This document shows, piece by piece, positions 1 through 9,756 of a stretch of 51,635 bases of DNA. A program made the translations under genes and the position numbers. This stretch comes from a virus. Every line of letters starts with the position of its first letter. The first letter of the stretch is position 1. The stretch is from IMG/VR virus record IMGVR_UViG_3300038825_000578, positions 1 to 51,635 of that record. The stretch is one strand, 5' to 3'. The notes below the pieces were generated by a model that saw only the letters and a list, made by a program, of their open reading frames with translations, did not search any database and was not told the DNA's origin.

Positions 1-524
1 AGAAGAACTTCATCTTCACTTGATTGCTCCTTTGGTTCTGGTTTATTTGCTTGTATATAATCTGTTTTGTATTTACTACCCTCTGGAATTTCGTCAGGAT
101 TATCATTCCAGTATTGAGCTGCTTCCAGACCTATGGAACCTCGTGCAGGGCACGGAGTCCCAGCATCGGTCATTGCGTCCCAGACACGAGCATCTTGACA
201 GAGTATTGATACTGCCGCTACTTTCATGCCATAGGCATACATAGATCTAGATAATTTTAATTTTTGACATAGCTCATCGTCTATGACTATGCCACTTGCT
301 AATCCTACAATATTATTTTGTACACTAGCGCCCACGCCAACTTTACATATATCACTGTTCGAGTTAATTATTGAAGGTGCATTGGCCGTAGGTGGTGTCG
401 AATTGGTCACAACCGTACTCGACACCGTATTTGTTTCAGCGTAAGATTTTTTTTGAAAGCCTATTATTAGAACACATGTAATTAAAATTATAGAACATAA
501 CCACATGTACCAATTTTGTTTCAT
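1..524 (-). CDS. Secreted/membrane-anchored conserved phage protein, 3'-truncated by window edge
   Basis: The reading frame opens at ATG 524 and stays open to base 1, so the C-terminus lies outside the window. The N-terminus (MKQNWYMWLCSIILIT...) is a hydrophobic segment of about 20 residues, a signal peptide or single membrane anchor. A Thr/Ser/Asn-rich linker follows, then a domain with cysteines in contexts SDICKVG, DELCQKL, ILCQD and TPCPARG. I recall similar cysteine-containing hypothetical proteins in marine phages, but no function is known. It starts one base after the stop of the 11-residue peptide at 526 and lies downstream of the endolysin, so an envelope role is inferred. Confidence 0.8.
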   Translation of the reverse strand, partial: MKQNWYMWLCSIILITCVLIIGFQKKSYAETNTVSSTVVTNSTPPTANAPSIINSNSDICKVGVGASVQNNIVGLASGIVIDDELCQKLKLSRSMYAYGMKVAAVSILCQDARVWDAMTDAGTPCPARGSIGLEAAQYWNDNPDEIPEGSKYKTDYIQANKPEPKEQSSEDEVL

Positions 525-525
525 T

Positions 526-561
526 TTATCTACCGCATCCGCCACCGCAACATTCACACAT
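526..561 (-). CDS. 11-residue cysteine/glycine peptide (MCECCGGGCGR)
   Basis: A tiny open frame starts at ATG 561 behind a strong Shine-Dalgarno sequence (AGGAGG with a five-base spacer) and ends with TAA one base before the ATG of the secreted protein. Four of eleven residues are cysteine (C2, C4, C5, C9), which could bind a metal or an Fe-S cluster; that is inference. It may instead be a leader peptide that couples translation to the downstream gene. The good ribosome binding site and close spacing on both sides argue for real translation. Confidence 0.55.
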   Translation of the reverse strand: MCECCGGGCGR

Positions 562-570
562 AACGTCCTC

Positions 571-1008
571 CTATCCTAAACTTGCCATTAACTCAGACAT
601 TCTTTTTGCCCGGTTTGGTGTCTGTTTTGCCCAACGTGAATCGAGCATTTCAGCCGCTGCTGTCTTGTAATCTGGTGGTGTCTTATCTTTTAACGCAGAC
701 CACATGTTGCGAAACTTACTAACGCCTGTTTTTCCAAGCTGAAATACCATCTCAACCAATAATTCTTTACAGTGGTCGTGTACGGTGTACTCACCTAGTA
801 ATTCTTCTGCACCTGATATAGCGTTTTCTAAATCTTTTTCTAGTATTTCCATTAAAAATGACTCTTCATATTCCTTGTCATCTTCCCAAAAATCTTCTAC
901 ACAGAGGTGGCCTACCCCCACAGTTCTTTTGCCTAAGGTGTCTAGGTATACCTTATTGCGGTAACCCTCATTAGAACGCACTGAAGCTAAAAGTCTTTCC
1001 ATATCCAT
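571..1008 (-). CDS. Endolysin, T4-type lysozyme (GH24 muramidase)
   Basis: 145 residues. It cleaves the MurNAc-GlcNAc bond of peptidoglycan at the end of infection. The N-terminus carries the GH24 catalytic triad with exactly the T4 lysozyme spacing: E14 (SNEGYRNKVY), D23 (LDTLGKRT) and T29, then the GVGHL motif. The C-terminal half has the helical segment GKTGVSKFRNMWSAL and ends in an alpha-helical tail. There is no signal peptide, so release depends on a holin. The start has a good site (AAGGAG upstream of ATG 1008). It follows a small membrane protein gene, a normal lysis-cassette order. Confidence 0.93.
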   Translation of the reverse strand: MDMERLLASVRSNEGYRNKVYLDTLGKRTVGVGHLCVEDFWEDDKEYEESFLMEILEKDLENAISGAEELLGEYTVHDHCKELLVEMVFQLGKTGVSKFRNMWSALKDKTPPDYKTAAAEMLDSRWAKQTPNRAKRMSELMASLG

Positions 1009-1019
1009 CTATTTTCTCC

Positions 1020-1247
1020 TTAATAATCTATAGTTTTGATCAAAAATTCTTCGATCCACATTACTCTATCATCCATTTGAATGATCTTTTCTTTAATTAC
1101 TGCAATATCTTGTTGCATTTTTGCAACAGCATCAGCTTTTTTCTCTACGGCATTGAGTCTTTCTGACCACATACCCCATGTAATACCAAAACTAAGCACT
1201 ATACCCATTAACCATATAGCGTCTTTTGCAGTAAATTTACTAAACAT
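1020..1247 (-). CDS. Small membrane protein with coiled coil, holin- or spanin-like
   Basis: 75 residues from ATG 1247, chosen because GGGAG lies a few bases upstream and the ATG overlaps the stop of the preceding gene; a longer frame from 1268 exists but lacks a clear site. The protein has one membrane segment (AIWLMGIVLSFGITWGMW), then a charged heptad-like helix (LNAVEKKADAVAKMQQDIAVIKEKI) toward the C-terminus. Position directly before the endolysin suggests a role in lysis. A better holin candidate lies at 28151..28546, so this one may be an accessory holin, antiholin or inner-membrane spanin component. Confidence 0.7.
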   Translation of the reverse strand: MFSKFTAKDAIWLMGIVLSFGITWGMWSERLNAVEKKADAVAKMQQDIAVIKEKIIQMDDRVMWIEEFLIKTIDY

Positions 1248-3099
1248 TATACTCCCACTCTCCTTCATCAGAAGGATCTCTAAACATTAAACTGTCGGCC
1301 TGCATCATATCATCCATGCCACCATCTTTCAAACCAATAATACCACCGTTAGCTTTACTCATTTCATCTGCTCTTTGATAATCTATCATTTGTTTTCTAG
1401 CATCAGGTTTTACTCTTTCAGCTCTTGATATTTGTTCAGCCATCTGTGTTACCAATTCTTTACCTTGATCTGTCAATTCATCATAGCTTGTACCAGGTCT
1501 TAATCTTTCCTGTGCTATTAGAGTATTAATAGCTTCATCAATAAAGTCAGCAGGAGATCCTTCACCTATATTAGATTTTCTAAATGGCTCCATAAAAAAA
1601 GATAGTGTTGAATCACCTATTTTACCCATGATACCAAGATCATCACGATATAAATTTTGTGCTGATTGATCGTTCTCTGCCATCATGATCCCTGATCCGA
1701 GAGGCACGGGCTCCATTAGTTTGTCCCTAAATATTTTATCAGTTTCTTCTTTTACTTTCATTTGCCCTTCTGTTTCAGGTTTTACATTAGAAAACTCTTT
1801 AATATCTGCAACTAATTCTCTTAATCCAGCAGCTCTATCTCTTACATTATCAGCTTCTGCTTCTTCCATAGGATCGCCACCTTCTTGTAATTGTATAATG
1901 CCACCGTCCTTTGCAGTCACGTATTGTAAATATTCATCATAGGTTCCTGTTCTATATCTACCTAATACAGGGTCAAAGAAAGTGTAAAAAGCGCCAGGTG
2001 TGGATACAAATTGATTCCCTGGATCTGCTGGGTTTGTAGGATCTGTAGGATCTGTAGGGTCAGTCGGGTCGCCTGGTTGTTGTCCTGACACAGGATCTGG
2101 ATCACCCTGACTACTACCTTTTCTTCTTCTTAATTCATCACGAGCTCTAGCTATTTCTCGTACTAAACCTTTATTACCTGCATTACTACTTATATCCATT
2201 TTTGCTAATGTCTCTAATTCTTGAGTAGTTGTAGGTCTAAACCCATATCCACCCTCTTCAACATCACCATAATATAATTCAGGATTTTGAGTTTGTATGA
2301 TTTTATCTAACCGTGGTCCGAGTTTCTTTTTTGCATCTACTTGAGACATGTAATCTTCTGGTAAGCCACCAAAAATACCTTTTAATTGCTGACCAAAAGT
2401 CAGTTCAGGGTTATCAATACGTTGATTTAAAACTTCAATTGCAAGAGGATCTGCAGCTGTAGGTATACCACCTTGAACAGTAGTTAATAAATCACCTATA
2501 TTAGCCACAGGTTCTCCATCAATTTTTAAAGTATTGGCTAAGAAAGCTTGAGCACTTGGATCATTTAATTTATTAGCGGTATTTAAAAGAGTATTAAATT
2601 CTTTATTAGACATATCACCAATAACTTTTGATATTGGTATACCAGCTTGTTGAGCTTGATAAATTTTTTCTAATTGATTTTGTGCTACAACATCATCACC
2701 AAATAATAAACTAAACCCTGATAAAGTCCCCATCAAAGGACCAGAACCTAGAGCATCTGAAAATTTAAATTTACTTTTCTGACTGTCTAATTTACCTAGC
2801 TCTGCTAATCTTAAATCTGCTTTTGTTTCTCTAGCTTGTTCTAATTCGTCTTGTTTAACTTTATCAGATTTTTGATCTCTCTCTAATTTTATATTACCTT
2901 TATCATCAGCTTCTTGTTTAGGTCTATACTTTTCTCTTATTTTAGATAACTCAGCAGATGTTCCTGTAAAACCAGCAGGACCAGTATAACTTTTTACATT
3001 TTTAGATTTAAATTCACCAAAAGACTCTTTCTTTTTACTAGGTCTACCTCTTTTACTTCCTGTTTTTTTAGGTTTTTGTTTATCTTTAGGTCCAGCCAT
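1240..3099 (-). CDS. Virion-module protein, 619 aa, unknown function
   Basis: No enzyme motif is visible. The N-terminal 100 residues are very basic and then charged (KPKKTGSKRGRPSKKK). The middle is helical and Gln/Asn-rich, with a hydrophobic stretch GPLMGTLSGFSLLFG. Around residues 345-362 there is a DPTDPTDPT repeat encoded by near-identical 9-base units. Two KDGG/QEGG-type motifs (AKDGGIIQLQEGG and NGGIIGLKDGG) flank the acidic C-terminal third. Its place among other large virion-module genes suggests an internal or ejected protein. ATG 3099 overlaps the stop of the upstream gene. Confidence 0.7.
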   Translation of the reverse strand: MAGPKDKQKPKKTGSKRGRPSKKKESFGEFKSKNVKSYTGPAGFTGTSAELSKIREKYRPKQEADDKGNIKLERDQKSDKVKQDELEQARETKADLRLAELGKLDSQKSKFKFSDALGSGPLMGTLSGFSLLFGDDVVAQNQLEKIYQAQQAGIPISKVIGDMSNKEFNTLLNTANKLNDPSAQAFLANTLKIDGEPVANIGDLLTTVQGGIPTAADPLAIEVLNQRIDNPELTFGQQLKGIFGGLPEDYMSQVDAKKKLGPRLDKIIQTQNPELYYGDVEEGGYGFRPTTTQELETLAKMDISSNAGNKGLVREIARARDELRRRKGSSQGDPDPVSGQQPGDPTDPTDPTDPTNPADPGNQFVSTPGAFYTFFDPVLGRYRTGTYDEYLQYVTAKDGGIIQLQEGGDPMEEAEADNVRDRAAGLRELVADIKEFSNVKPETEGQMKVKEETDKIFRDKLMEPVPLGSGIMMAENDQSAQNLYRDDLGIMGKIGDSTLSFFMEPFRKSNIGEGSPADFIDEAINTLIAQERLRPGTSYDELTDQGKELVTQMAEQISRAERVKPDARKQMIDYQRADEMSKANGGIIGLKDGGMDDMMQADSLMFRDPSDEGEWEYNV

Positions 3100-6000
3100 T
3101 ACGGTCTCCTTCTTCCTGAAAAGTACATTATTCCTTGTTTTTTAATACTACCACCTCTTTTAGCAGTTGCAATCGCTTCGTACAAGTTACCACCAGCCAA
3201 AGCTGCACGTTTTTCTGGTGAGAATGTGGCTCCTCCAACCTTTCTAAAAGGACTAGATACATTACTAGCCACAAAGTTAGTCTTAGGTTTAGTTAATAAT
3301 TCATTTGACATATTATTACTAGATGTCTTTTGAAACTGCTCTACGCCACCGGCTTCAACAGGGCCCACATCAGGAGCATTTTCTCTTGGAAACATTGGTT
3401 GAAATGTTTTATCAACATCTCCTTCTGGTTCAGAAGAAGTTTGAAACTCATTTGTAAACATATACTGCATGACTGCCTCTGGATCTTCAAAATCTAATCC
3501 TTGTACTTTTTCATTATCAGGATCATCAAGTAAAACTCTTGCTAATTTAGCGGCGTTTGCTCTTCTAATTTTGTTAGAAATAGTGTCATCCACAGTAGAT
3601 ACAATCCACTCTAAATATTGTGGGCTAGATAGTATCTTACCTTGATGTTTAGCTAGTAAAGCAATACCAAGACCAGTCAAAGGACTCATACCAGCACCTG
3701 TTGCTAAGAAAGCACCTGTAATACCAGAGAAACCAGCAAGTCCAGCTCTACGTGCTACGAACTGAGAAGTCTCAGCTATTTTGTTTGCATAACCTATTTC
3801 AGCTATTTTTAACAATGACTGTAAATTTTGTAATGCTGCTTCAGATCCTTTTTTACCTAAAGTTTTTCCTTCTGCTGCCATGGTTTGGGACCATAGTGCA
3901 TTCATAAAATCTTGACCTTGTTGAGTATCTAATTTTAGACTTGCTCTAAATCTAGCTGGATCAAAAACATTGACGGTAACAATATCTTTTGGATTAAAAC
4001 TAATTCCAAACTCACCACCACCAGCTATATTTACTCTTTGTGTAAGATCTGCTTTACCTAATTCAACACTACCTGTCTTTCTGTTATATGCTACAGCTTG
4101 ACTTGAGTTTTCCCAAAGTTGACTCATGTAAGCTCTAGCTGCAACATTAATAGGATCTTTAGTAGGATTTTCTTTGTTTCTTTTTACTACTGCAGCTAAA
4201 TCTTCTAACGCTCTTGCACTAGGATTATTAAAGAAAGTATCAAATATAGATCTTGCTAATTGATCATCATATATCCAACCTTCCATTGGTAAAGCGCCTT
4301 GAACAAACATATTTTGATCTACGTTTTGGAATTGTTTTGCCATTGGTGATTTGTATGTGTTAGCACCAAAACCAAACACTTTATTAGCTCTAATCAAAGA
4401 ATTTTTTACTTGATTCATTTGTTCTAATAAAACTGGATCAGGTTCTCCGCCCTGGCCTGTTATAATTCGCCACTCATTTACATCGTTAAATCCTTGTTCT
4501 AATGCTTTTTTAAAGTGTCTTGCCTGTGTAGCAATATCATCTACTTGTTTAACACCAAATTTATTAGCATATTCACCCCAAGCCTGGTTAAATTGTTTCT
4601 GTAAAGATCTAAACTGCATAGCATTTAAATACTCAGGTAAATTACCCATGCTTAATAATAAATTTTCAAACTTAGATAAATCTTCAAATCCACCTAACTG
4701 ACTCATAGGCGTATTTGGATTAAATTCTAAGTCAATTTTACCTCTACCAAGATCGTCAATATAATTTTTAGCTAATTGTTTTACTCTAAATGTTGGGATA
4801 TATCCTTGTTTAACACTATTTCCGTATTGATTTACACCAAGAGGTATTGCATCATCTAAAGCTTTAGCTTTTGCAAAAAAATCATCATATAAAGCTGTGT
4901 TTAATCTTGACCATTGATTAAATTTTTGTTGTGCAGCATCAGTTAGTAAAGCACCTGCATCCATAACAGTAGCCATGGGTGCTAATTCATTAAGAGTTTC
5001 CATAACTCTTTTATCACTATACCACATGATATTAGCTCTGTTGGCACGTAAATCTGTACCAATCAATGGGAACACACCAACAACTCTACCAAACCATTTA
5101 GCCCATGATCTGTCAGTTACGTTAGCAATACCAAAAGGAACTTTTTGTTGTATGGCTAATTGTGCTAAATACTCTGCGTTAGAACCTTTTTGTACACCAT
5201 AGGTCCAACGTGCTAAACCTTTCATCATTTTGAATACAGGATCTAATGCTGCGGCACCACCGCTAAATATCATTGCATTTCTAGCATGTAATAAATTTTC
5301 TACTCTTGGGTCATTTGATAGTTCTGGATCTGGTAGTCCTTCTAATTCTCTAATAATAGAGTTTAAACCATCATACGCTGTGGCTGCTGTATAAGCTCCA
5401 GCACCAGCAAAAGTTGCAATCTCACCCGCTGCAAGTGGATTGCTTTTAGGATTCATAAATCCTTTTAATAATTTTTGTCTATCTAAAAAATATAAAGGTA
5501 ATAAACTTAAAAAATCTCCGCCAATGGTTACATTTTGTTTATTTACTTCTGGTGCAAATCTCATGGTAGTGTTTGCGATACCCATAAAACTATCACCAAA
5601 TAAGTTTAATACTTCATCAGGATTAGAAGCTCCTGACAATACGTCTACTGTCGTTCCTACAATACCTTTTTGATCATCTCTTCCTTTACCAGTTATTATT
5701 GTAGTCCAGTTTCTTTTATCTGCCTCTAACTTCTCTCTCCAAGCTTTATTTTTTTCACGTAAAGGATCTTCAATATATGCTTTTTCTTGTTCAACTGCAG
5801 CTTGAAATTCTTTTAAATTTCTTATCTCAGCAAGTTCCGCCTCTGTATAAGACTCAAGAGGTTTTTCTGTAATACCATTTTCTTTTCTAATATTATTAAT
5901 TAAACTTTGTAATAATAATTTATCTGATTCAAATTTAGGTGTTCCTACCTGTTCAGGATTTAAAAAATTATCAATGTCTGGCACTTGTATTTTGATGTCA

Positions 6001-6104
6001 TTTTCACCAAATACTTCCATTAAAACATTGGGTGGTATACCAAATGTTCTTTCAATATCAATACCAGGATATCTCTGTTTTAAACTAAAAACACCTTCAG
6101 CCAT
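3099..6104 (-). CDS. Large probable internal virion/ejection protein, 1001 aa
   Basis: Predominantly helical with Gln/Lys-rich stretches. Two Ala/Gly-rich hydrophobic regions occur, one near residues 225-245 (AAGEIATFAGAGAYTAATAY) and one in the C-terminal third (GFSGITGAFLATGAGMSP), the kind of segments found in proteins that cross the cell envelope during DNA ejection. The C-terminus contains AKRGGSIKKQGIMYF, one copy of the GG motif shared by several genes here. The start forms a TAATG overlap with the gene upstream. No enzymatic motif was recognised; the ejection role rests on size, composition and position. Confidence 0.7.
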   Translation of the reverse strand: MAEGVFSLKQRYPGIDIERTFGIPPNVLMEVFGENDIKIQVPDIDNFLNPEQVGTPKFESDKLLLQSLINNIRKENGITEKPLESYTEAELAEIRNLKEFQAAVEQEKAYIEDPLREKNKAWREKLEADKRNWTTIITGKGRDDQKGIVGTTVDVLSGASNPDEVLNLFGDSFMGIANTTMRFAPEVNKQNVTIGGDFLSLLPLYFLDRQKLLKGFMNPKSNPLAAGEIATFAGAGAYTAATAYDGLNSIIRELEGLPDPELSNDPRVENLLHARNAMIFSGGAAALDPVFKMMKGLARWTYGVQKGSNAEYLAQLAIQQKVPFGIANVTDRSWAKWFGRVVGVFPLIGTDLRANRANIMWYSDKRVMETLNELAPMATVMDAGALLTDAAQQKFNQWSRLNTALYDDFFAKAKALDDAIPLGVNQYGNSVKQGYIPTFRVKQLAKNYIDDLGRGKIDLEFNPNTPMSQLGGFEDLSKFENLLLSMGNLPEYLNAMQFRSLQKQFNQAWGEYANKFGVKQVDDIATQARHFKKALEQGFNDVNEWRIITGQGGEPDPVLLEQMNQVKNSLIRANKVFGFGANTYKSPMAKQFQNVDQNMFVQGALPMEGWIYDDQLARSIFDTFFNNPSARALEDLAAVVKRNKENPTKDPINVAARAYMSQLWENSSQAVAYNRKTGSVELGKADLTQRVNIAGGGEFGISFNPKDIVTVNVFDPARFRASLKLDTQQGQDFMNALWSQTMAAEGKTLGKKGSEAALQNLQSLLKIAEIGYANKIAETSQFVARRAGLAGFSGITGAFLATGAGMSPLTGLGIALLAKHQGKILSSPQYLEWIVSTVDDTISNKIRRANAAKLARVLLDDPDNEKVQGLDFEDPEAVMQYMFTNEFQTSSEPEGDVDKTFQPMFPRENAPDVGPVEAGGVEQFQKTSSNNMSNELLTKPKTNFVASNVSSPFRKVGGATFSPEKRAALAGGNLYEAIATAKRGGSIKKQGIMYFSGRRRP

Positions 6105-6757
6105 TATTCTTTATCCAATCCAAAAGCACCACCAGTTACAAGCGCTGTAGTTTTTTTACCAAAGTCTTTTATTTCAGGAGGTATGAAACTTGATACTGTT
6201 TTTACCACCTTTTGTATTTTTTCACCAGTTGGTTTTTCTGCTGTTTTTGACCAACCAAATTTTCCTAAAGTATACCCCTCTGTGTTAACTGGTCCATACA
6301 TTTCTTCATAAGGATCTACCCAAACATAATCTACTCCCTCTACTTCATCTGAGCCAGTAGGTATACTAGGCACTTTATCAAGATATTTTTTGTATGGTAA
6401 ATGATCACTTAAGGATTGAAAATCTGGTTGTGTAAGTGTTTGTGTGCCGTCTTCATTGACTACAACTTTTGGTATATTACTTAATATTACATCCTGTCTT
6501 ATAGATTCTCTTTCTTCTACGTCATCTGGTATGTTACCTAAACTTAATACTTCTTTTCCTAATTCATATACAATACCAGCTAGTGCTCCATATTTACCTA
6601 ATCTAGCTACTTTCCCTACTTTTGATAATCTATTATAAGGTTTCTTACCACCGTATTTATCATAATACTCGCCTGGATGATTTTGTTTTAACCAGTTTTT
6701 GTAATCATTACGGTAGTTTTCTAACATTACCTTTGATGATTGTTTTACATCAGTCAT
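6104..6757 (-). CDS. Hypothetical virion-module protein, 217 aa
   Basis: Basic, tyrosine-rich N-terminus (ENYRNDYKNWLKQNHPGEYY), then a short hydrophobic helix (GKYGALAGIVYELG) and an acidic, Thr/Pro-rich C-terminal half. No family recognised. It is coupled at both ends by TAATG overlaps to the 677-residue gene upstream and the 1001-residue gene downstream, so it is probably made in fixed ratio with them and may be a small partner of the ejection proteins. Confidence 0.65.
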   Translation of the reverse strand: MTDVKQSSKVMLENYRNDYKNWLKQNHPGEYYDKYGGKKPYNRLSKVGKVARLGKYGALAGIVYELGKEVLSLGNIPDDVEERESIRQDVILSNIPKVVVNEDGTQTLTQPDFQSLSDHLPYKKYLDKVPSIPTGSDEVEGVDYVWVDPYEEMYGPVNTEGYTLGKFGWSKTAEKPTGEKIQKVVKTVSSFIPPEIKDFGKKTTALVTGGAFGLDKE

Positions 6758-8790
6758 TATGGTGTTACCTTTATCTCATCTGGTAATGTAATTTGTAAGT
6801 CCCCATTTTCACCATAAAAAGCTTTTGGTAGATTTTTAGGGTCAATTGTAGCCACACCAGTGTAGCCTTGAGGATATACTCCTTTGTTAAACTCATACAA
6901 TACTTTCATGTCATTGTTTGCTAATCGTAATTCTTCTCTTACAGTAATTAATCCAGCAATAACTGTTTTTGAGTCTACGAATCCTGTGATTTTTAAACTT
7001 TCATATGCTCTCTTAATATCATCTAAGTTCAATCGACCAGATGATTTTCTAGCTCTAGCTACAGCATATGCAATCGCATTAATACGCACTCTGTTTTCAG
7101 CAAGTTCAGGTTTAAATTCACCCCAGAATTGTTGTGATAATTGACTATTTGGATCAAATAAAGCATTTACGTCTGCAAATTCTCCTGATCCCTCAGCAGT
7201 TTCAATTCTACCATCACTAAAGTTATCTTTAACATTATCTAAAACATTTGTTAAAATAGATATCTGATCATCAGCTGCAACTAAGTCAGCTATCATACCA
7301 AAACCTCTTTGTTTAACGTCTTGAATTAAGCCAGGTAAACCTGCGATAGTAGGGTCATCTAATAAGTTTGTTATAACTTTATCAATACTCATGATATTAC
7401 GATCATAAAGTAAAATTGTAGATAGCTGTTCGTTTAAAGCTTTTTTAGGTAAAACATCAGCTGCGGTTAAAGACACAGGATCTTCTTTTGTAAAGTCTGC
7501 AAGTCCAGATCCGATGCTCATCCATTCTGGTCTACCATTTGCTTGTAATATTACGTTACCATCTTTATCTAATTTAGGTATTAAGATTTGATCATCTTTC
7601 ATTATTTTTACAGCATATCTACCGTATTCACCTGTCATAGGATGAGTAAAGCTACCCATAGAGAAACTCTTTACTAATGCTACAGGAGTTACGTTTGGCA
7701 CGTATCTATTTGTATCTAATGGTACATTTTTAGGAACATATACAACCTTACCGTTTTGTTGTGTGTCTATGACTTCCATATACTCAAGACTATCTGCTGG
7801 TGTATGTACTGTAGGATCTAATTTATCAGCTTCTACAAATTCAATTTTTTTAGTGGTTGAGTTGAATACTCGTTTCCAATCCTTTTTTTGGTTTTCTTTT
7901 TTGTCACCATATCGACCGGGATTTGCGCTATTTGCAATTGCAAATTCTTCGTATGTACTAAAGAATTTATTTTCTTTTATAACATTATCATAAGCAACAA
8001 AAGGAGTTGTATAGTCTTTTGCAGTCATAAATCTTCTTTCATTCTCAGGTAATTCTGCGTCTTTTAATAAAGTTTCAAGACTTACTTCTGTATTTAAACC
8101 TGTTTGTTTATCTAATACTAATTTAAATGATCCTTTTAAATCTAATTGATTTTTAAAATCCGTTTTTTGTAATTCTTGGAAAAATCCTAAATTAGAAAAC
8201 ATAGCTTGAGATACTACGTTAGCTCTGTTTACAGCATCTTCTTGTTCTTTTGTTAGTGCGTATGTCGCTCTTTGTGCATCTACTGCTCTTTCTGCACCTC
8301 TTATTTCTGCTTCCTCTTTTCTTGTAGCTCTTCTTGCGGCAGTAAATTCAGGTAGTGTTGCCTGCACTGCTTGACCAAATACATCTAATGCCTTACCTCT
8401 ACCTGTTAATAGTCTTGCACCTAAGTTAATTAATGATGACGCTACATCAGCTTCTTTTTGTGTAGCTATAGCTTCTTTTTCTGCACTAAAATCTTTTTGA
8501 TATAACATTTTAGCTTCTGCCGCATATTCTTCTGGTGTTTTTGATGGAAATAATGTGTCAGCAAAATTGACAGCAGTAGGATAAAACTCTTGCATACCTT
8601 CTACAACATTACCTAAATTCACACTTGCTGCGGTTATACCAGCAGGCACTGAGGCATCAGTAGTTTGATTAATGCTAGTATCTACTACGTTAGTATTTAC
8701 AGGTGCGCCTGTATAATGATCTATATTAGGATTACCGCCATGCTTAAGCTTAGCGACTTTCTTGAACATTTTTCTATCAAGTACGCTCAT
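6757..8790 (-). CDS. Virion-module protein, 677 aa, probable internal virion protein
   Basis: Starts MSVLDRKMFKKVAKLKHGG, with the GG motif at the N-terminus here rather than the C-terminus. Residues about 95-190 form a long Ala/Glu/Lys/Arg-rich helical region (EFTAARRATRKEEAEIRGAERAV is part of it) expected to be coiled coil. The rest is mixed alpha/beta without recognisable catalytic residues. ATG 8790 is four bases from the stop of the next gene upstream. I infer a structural or ejected role from location and composition only. Confidence 0.65.
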   Translation of the reverse strand: MSVLDRKMFKKVAKLKHGGNPNIDHYTGAPVNTNVVDTSINQTTDASVPAGITAASVNLGNVVEGMQEFYPTAVNFADTLFPSKTPEEYAAEAKMLYQKDFSAEKEAIATQKEADVASSLINLGARLLTGRGKALDVFGQAVQATLPEFTAARRATRKEEAEIRGAERAVDAQRATYALTKEQEDAVNRANVVSQAMFSNLGFFQELQKTDFKNQLDLKGSFKLVLDKQTGLNTEVSLETLLKDAELPENERRFMTAKDYTTPFVAYDNVIKENKFFSTYEEFAIANSANPGRYGDKKENQKKDWKRVFNSTTKKIEFVEADKLDPTVHTPADSLEYMEVIDTQQNGKVVYVPKNVPLDTNRYVPNVTPVALVKSFSMGSFTHPMTGEYGRYAVKIMKDDQILIPKLDKDGNVILQANGRPEWMSIGSGLADFTKEDPVSLTAADVLPKKALNEQLSTILLYDRNIMSIDKVITNLLDDPTIAGLPGLIQDVKQRGFGMIADLVAADDQISILTNVLDNVKDNFSDGRIETAEGSGEFADVNALFDPNSQLSQQFWGEFKPELAENRVRINAIAYAVARARKSSGRLNLDDIKRAYESLKITGFVDSKTVIAGLITVREELRLANNDMKVLYEFNKGVYPQGYTGVATIDPKNLPKAFYGENGDLQITLPDEIKVTP

Positions 8791-8793
8791 GCT

Positions 8794-9756
8794 TTACCCT
8801 ATTGGATTACCTATGTTTAACCCTTTATATGCTCCTAGTCCCATGATTCCTAATCCTGCTACCTGCATTAACGGACTAGTAGATGGTTGTTGTTGAACTG
8901 ACATTTGTGAAGCAGGTGTGCCTGTTAAAATACCAGACGCAAAAGATAATCTTTGGAAAGGCTCTTGAGCAGCAAGATTTGCTGTAGCTCTTTGTGCATC
9001 TAATACATTTTGTGCTTGTTGCTGTCTTAATGTTCCTGCTTGTTGTAACTGTGCAACGTCTTGTGCTAATAATCCTTGCGCTAATTGACCTAATCCTGCT
9101 TGTTGACCACCAAGTGCAGCTAATTGTTGACCTACATTAAATTGTCTGCCTTGTTGTTGCTCAAATGATTGTTGTGCAGTTTGCTGTGCTTGTTGGAAGT
9201 TTCTTGATAAATCTTCAAAGATACGTCTAGATTTAATATCTTGTAAATTTCTAGCCATCTCAGCACTTTGTATACCAGCTCTTTCAGTGCCAAAAGCACC
9301 TGCTGATACTGCTTGTGCATCTAAACCTTGTTGTTGTAGTTGTGCTTGTCTATCTAATTCTGCTAATGCTTGTTGTGTGACTGTTTGTTGATAAGGGTCC
9401 ATGTAGGCTTGTATGCCTTCTGCTGTAGGTGCAAACATTCTAGCGGCACCTCTAGTTGCTGCTATACCTTCACCTATTGTTGCACCAGCTTGATCTAAGA
9501 AAGGTTGGAATGTTCCAATACCTTGCTCACTCATAGCTAATGCTTGTTGTTGCTGAGGCGTGAGCCCTGCTACTTGAAACCCTGCAATTGGTTGTGGAAC
9601 TCCTGCTCTACCTAATTTTCTTGCTTGAAAGTCTGCTTCTGATTCGCCTGGCTGTTTTACAGCACCAGGATCACCAAATGTTGCAGCTAATAACTGTTTG
9701 CCTCTCTCTTCAATATAAGGTGCCAGTCTATTATATTGTATTATTTCATCAGCCAT
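8794..9756 (-). CDS. Gln-rich virion protein, DNA-injection-protein-like
   Basis: 320 residues, about one fifth glutamine. Contains MDPYQQTVTQQALAELDRQ, a pattern I recognise from phage proteins annotated as structural or DNA-transfer proteins in marine podovirus-like phages, followed by long heptad-like Gln/Ala helices (QQAQQTAQQSFEQQQGRQ). The C-terminus ends in a glycine-rich hydrophobic segment (MQVAGLGIMGLGAYKGLNIG). Translationally coupled to the upstream gene by TAATG. Probably a long trimeric helical component of the internal core or tail; the exact role is not established. Confidence 0.7.
   Translation of the reverse strand: MADEIIQYNRLAPYIEERGKQLLAATFGDPGAVKQPGESEADFQARKLGRAGVPQPIAGFQVAGLTPQQQQALAMSEQGIGTFQPFLDQAGATIGEGIAATRGAARMFAPTAEGIQAYMDPYQQTVTQQALAELDRQAQLQQQGLDAQAVSAGAFGTERAGIQSAEMARNLQDIKSRRIFEDLSRNFQQAQQTAQQSFEQQQGRQFNVGQQLAALGGQQAGLGQLAQGLLAQDVAQLQQAGTLRQQQAQNVLDAQRATANLAAQEPFQRLSFASGILTGTPASQMSVQQQPSTSPLMQVAGLGIMGLGAYKGLNIGNPIG

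Noticed and set aside
20-244. Rightward open frames at the left edge
   Set aside because: They lie antisense to the convincing leftward secreted protein (1..524), have no ribosome binding site and no recognisable sequence.
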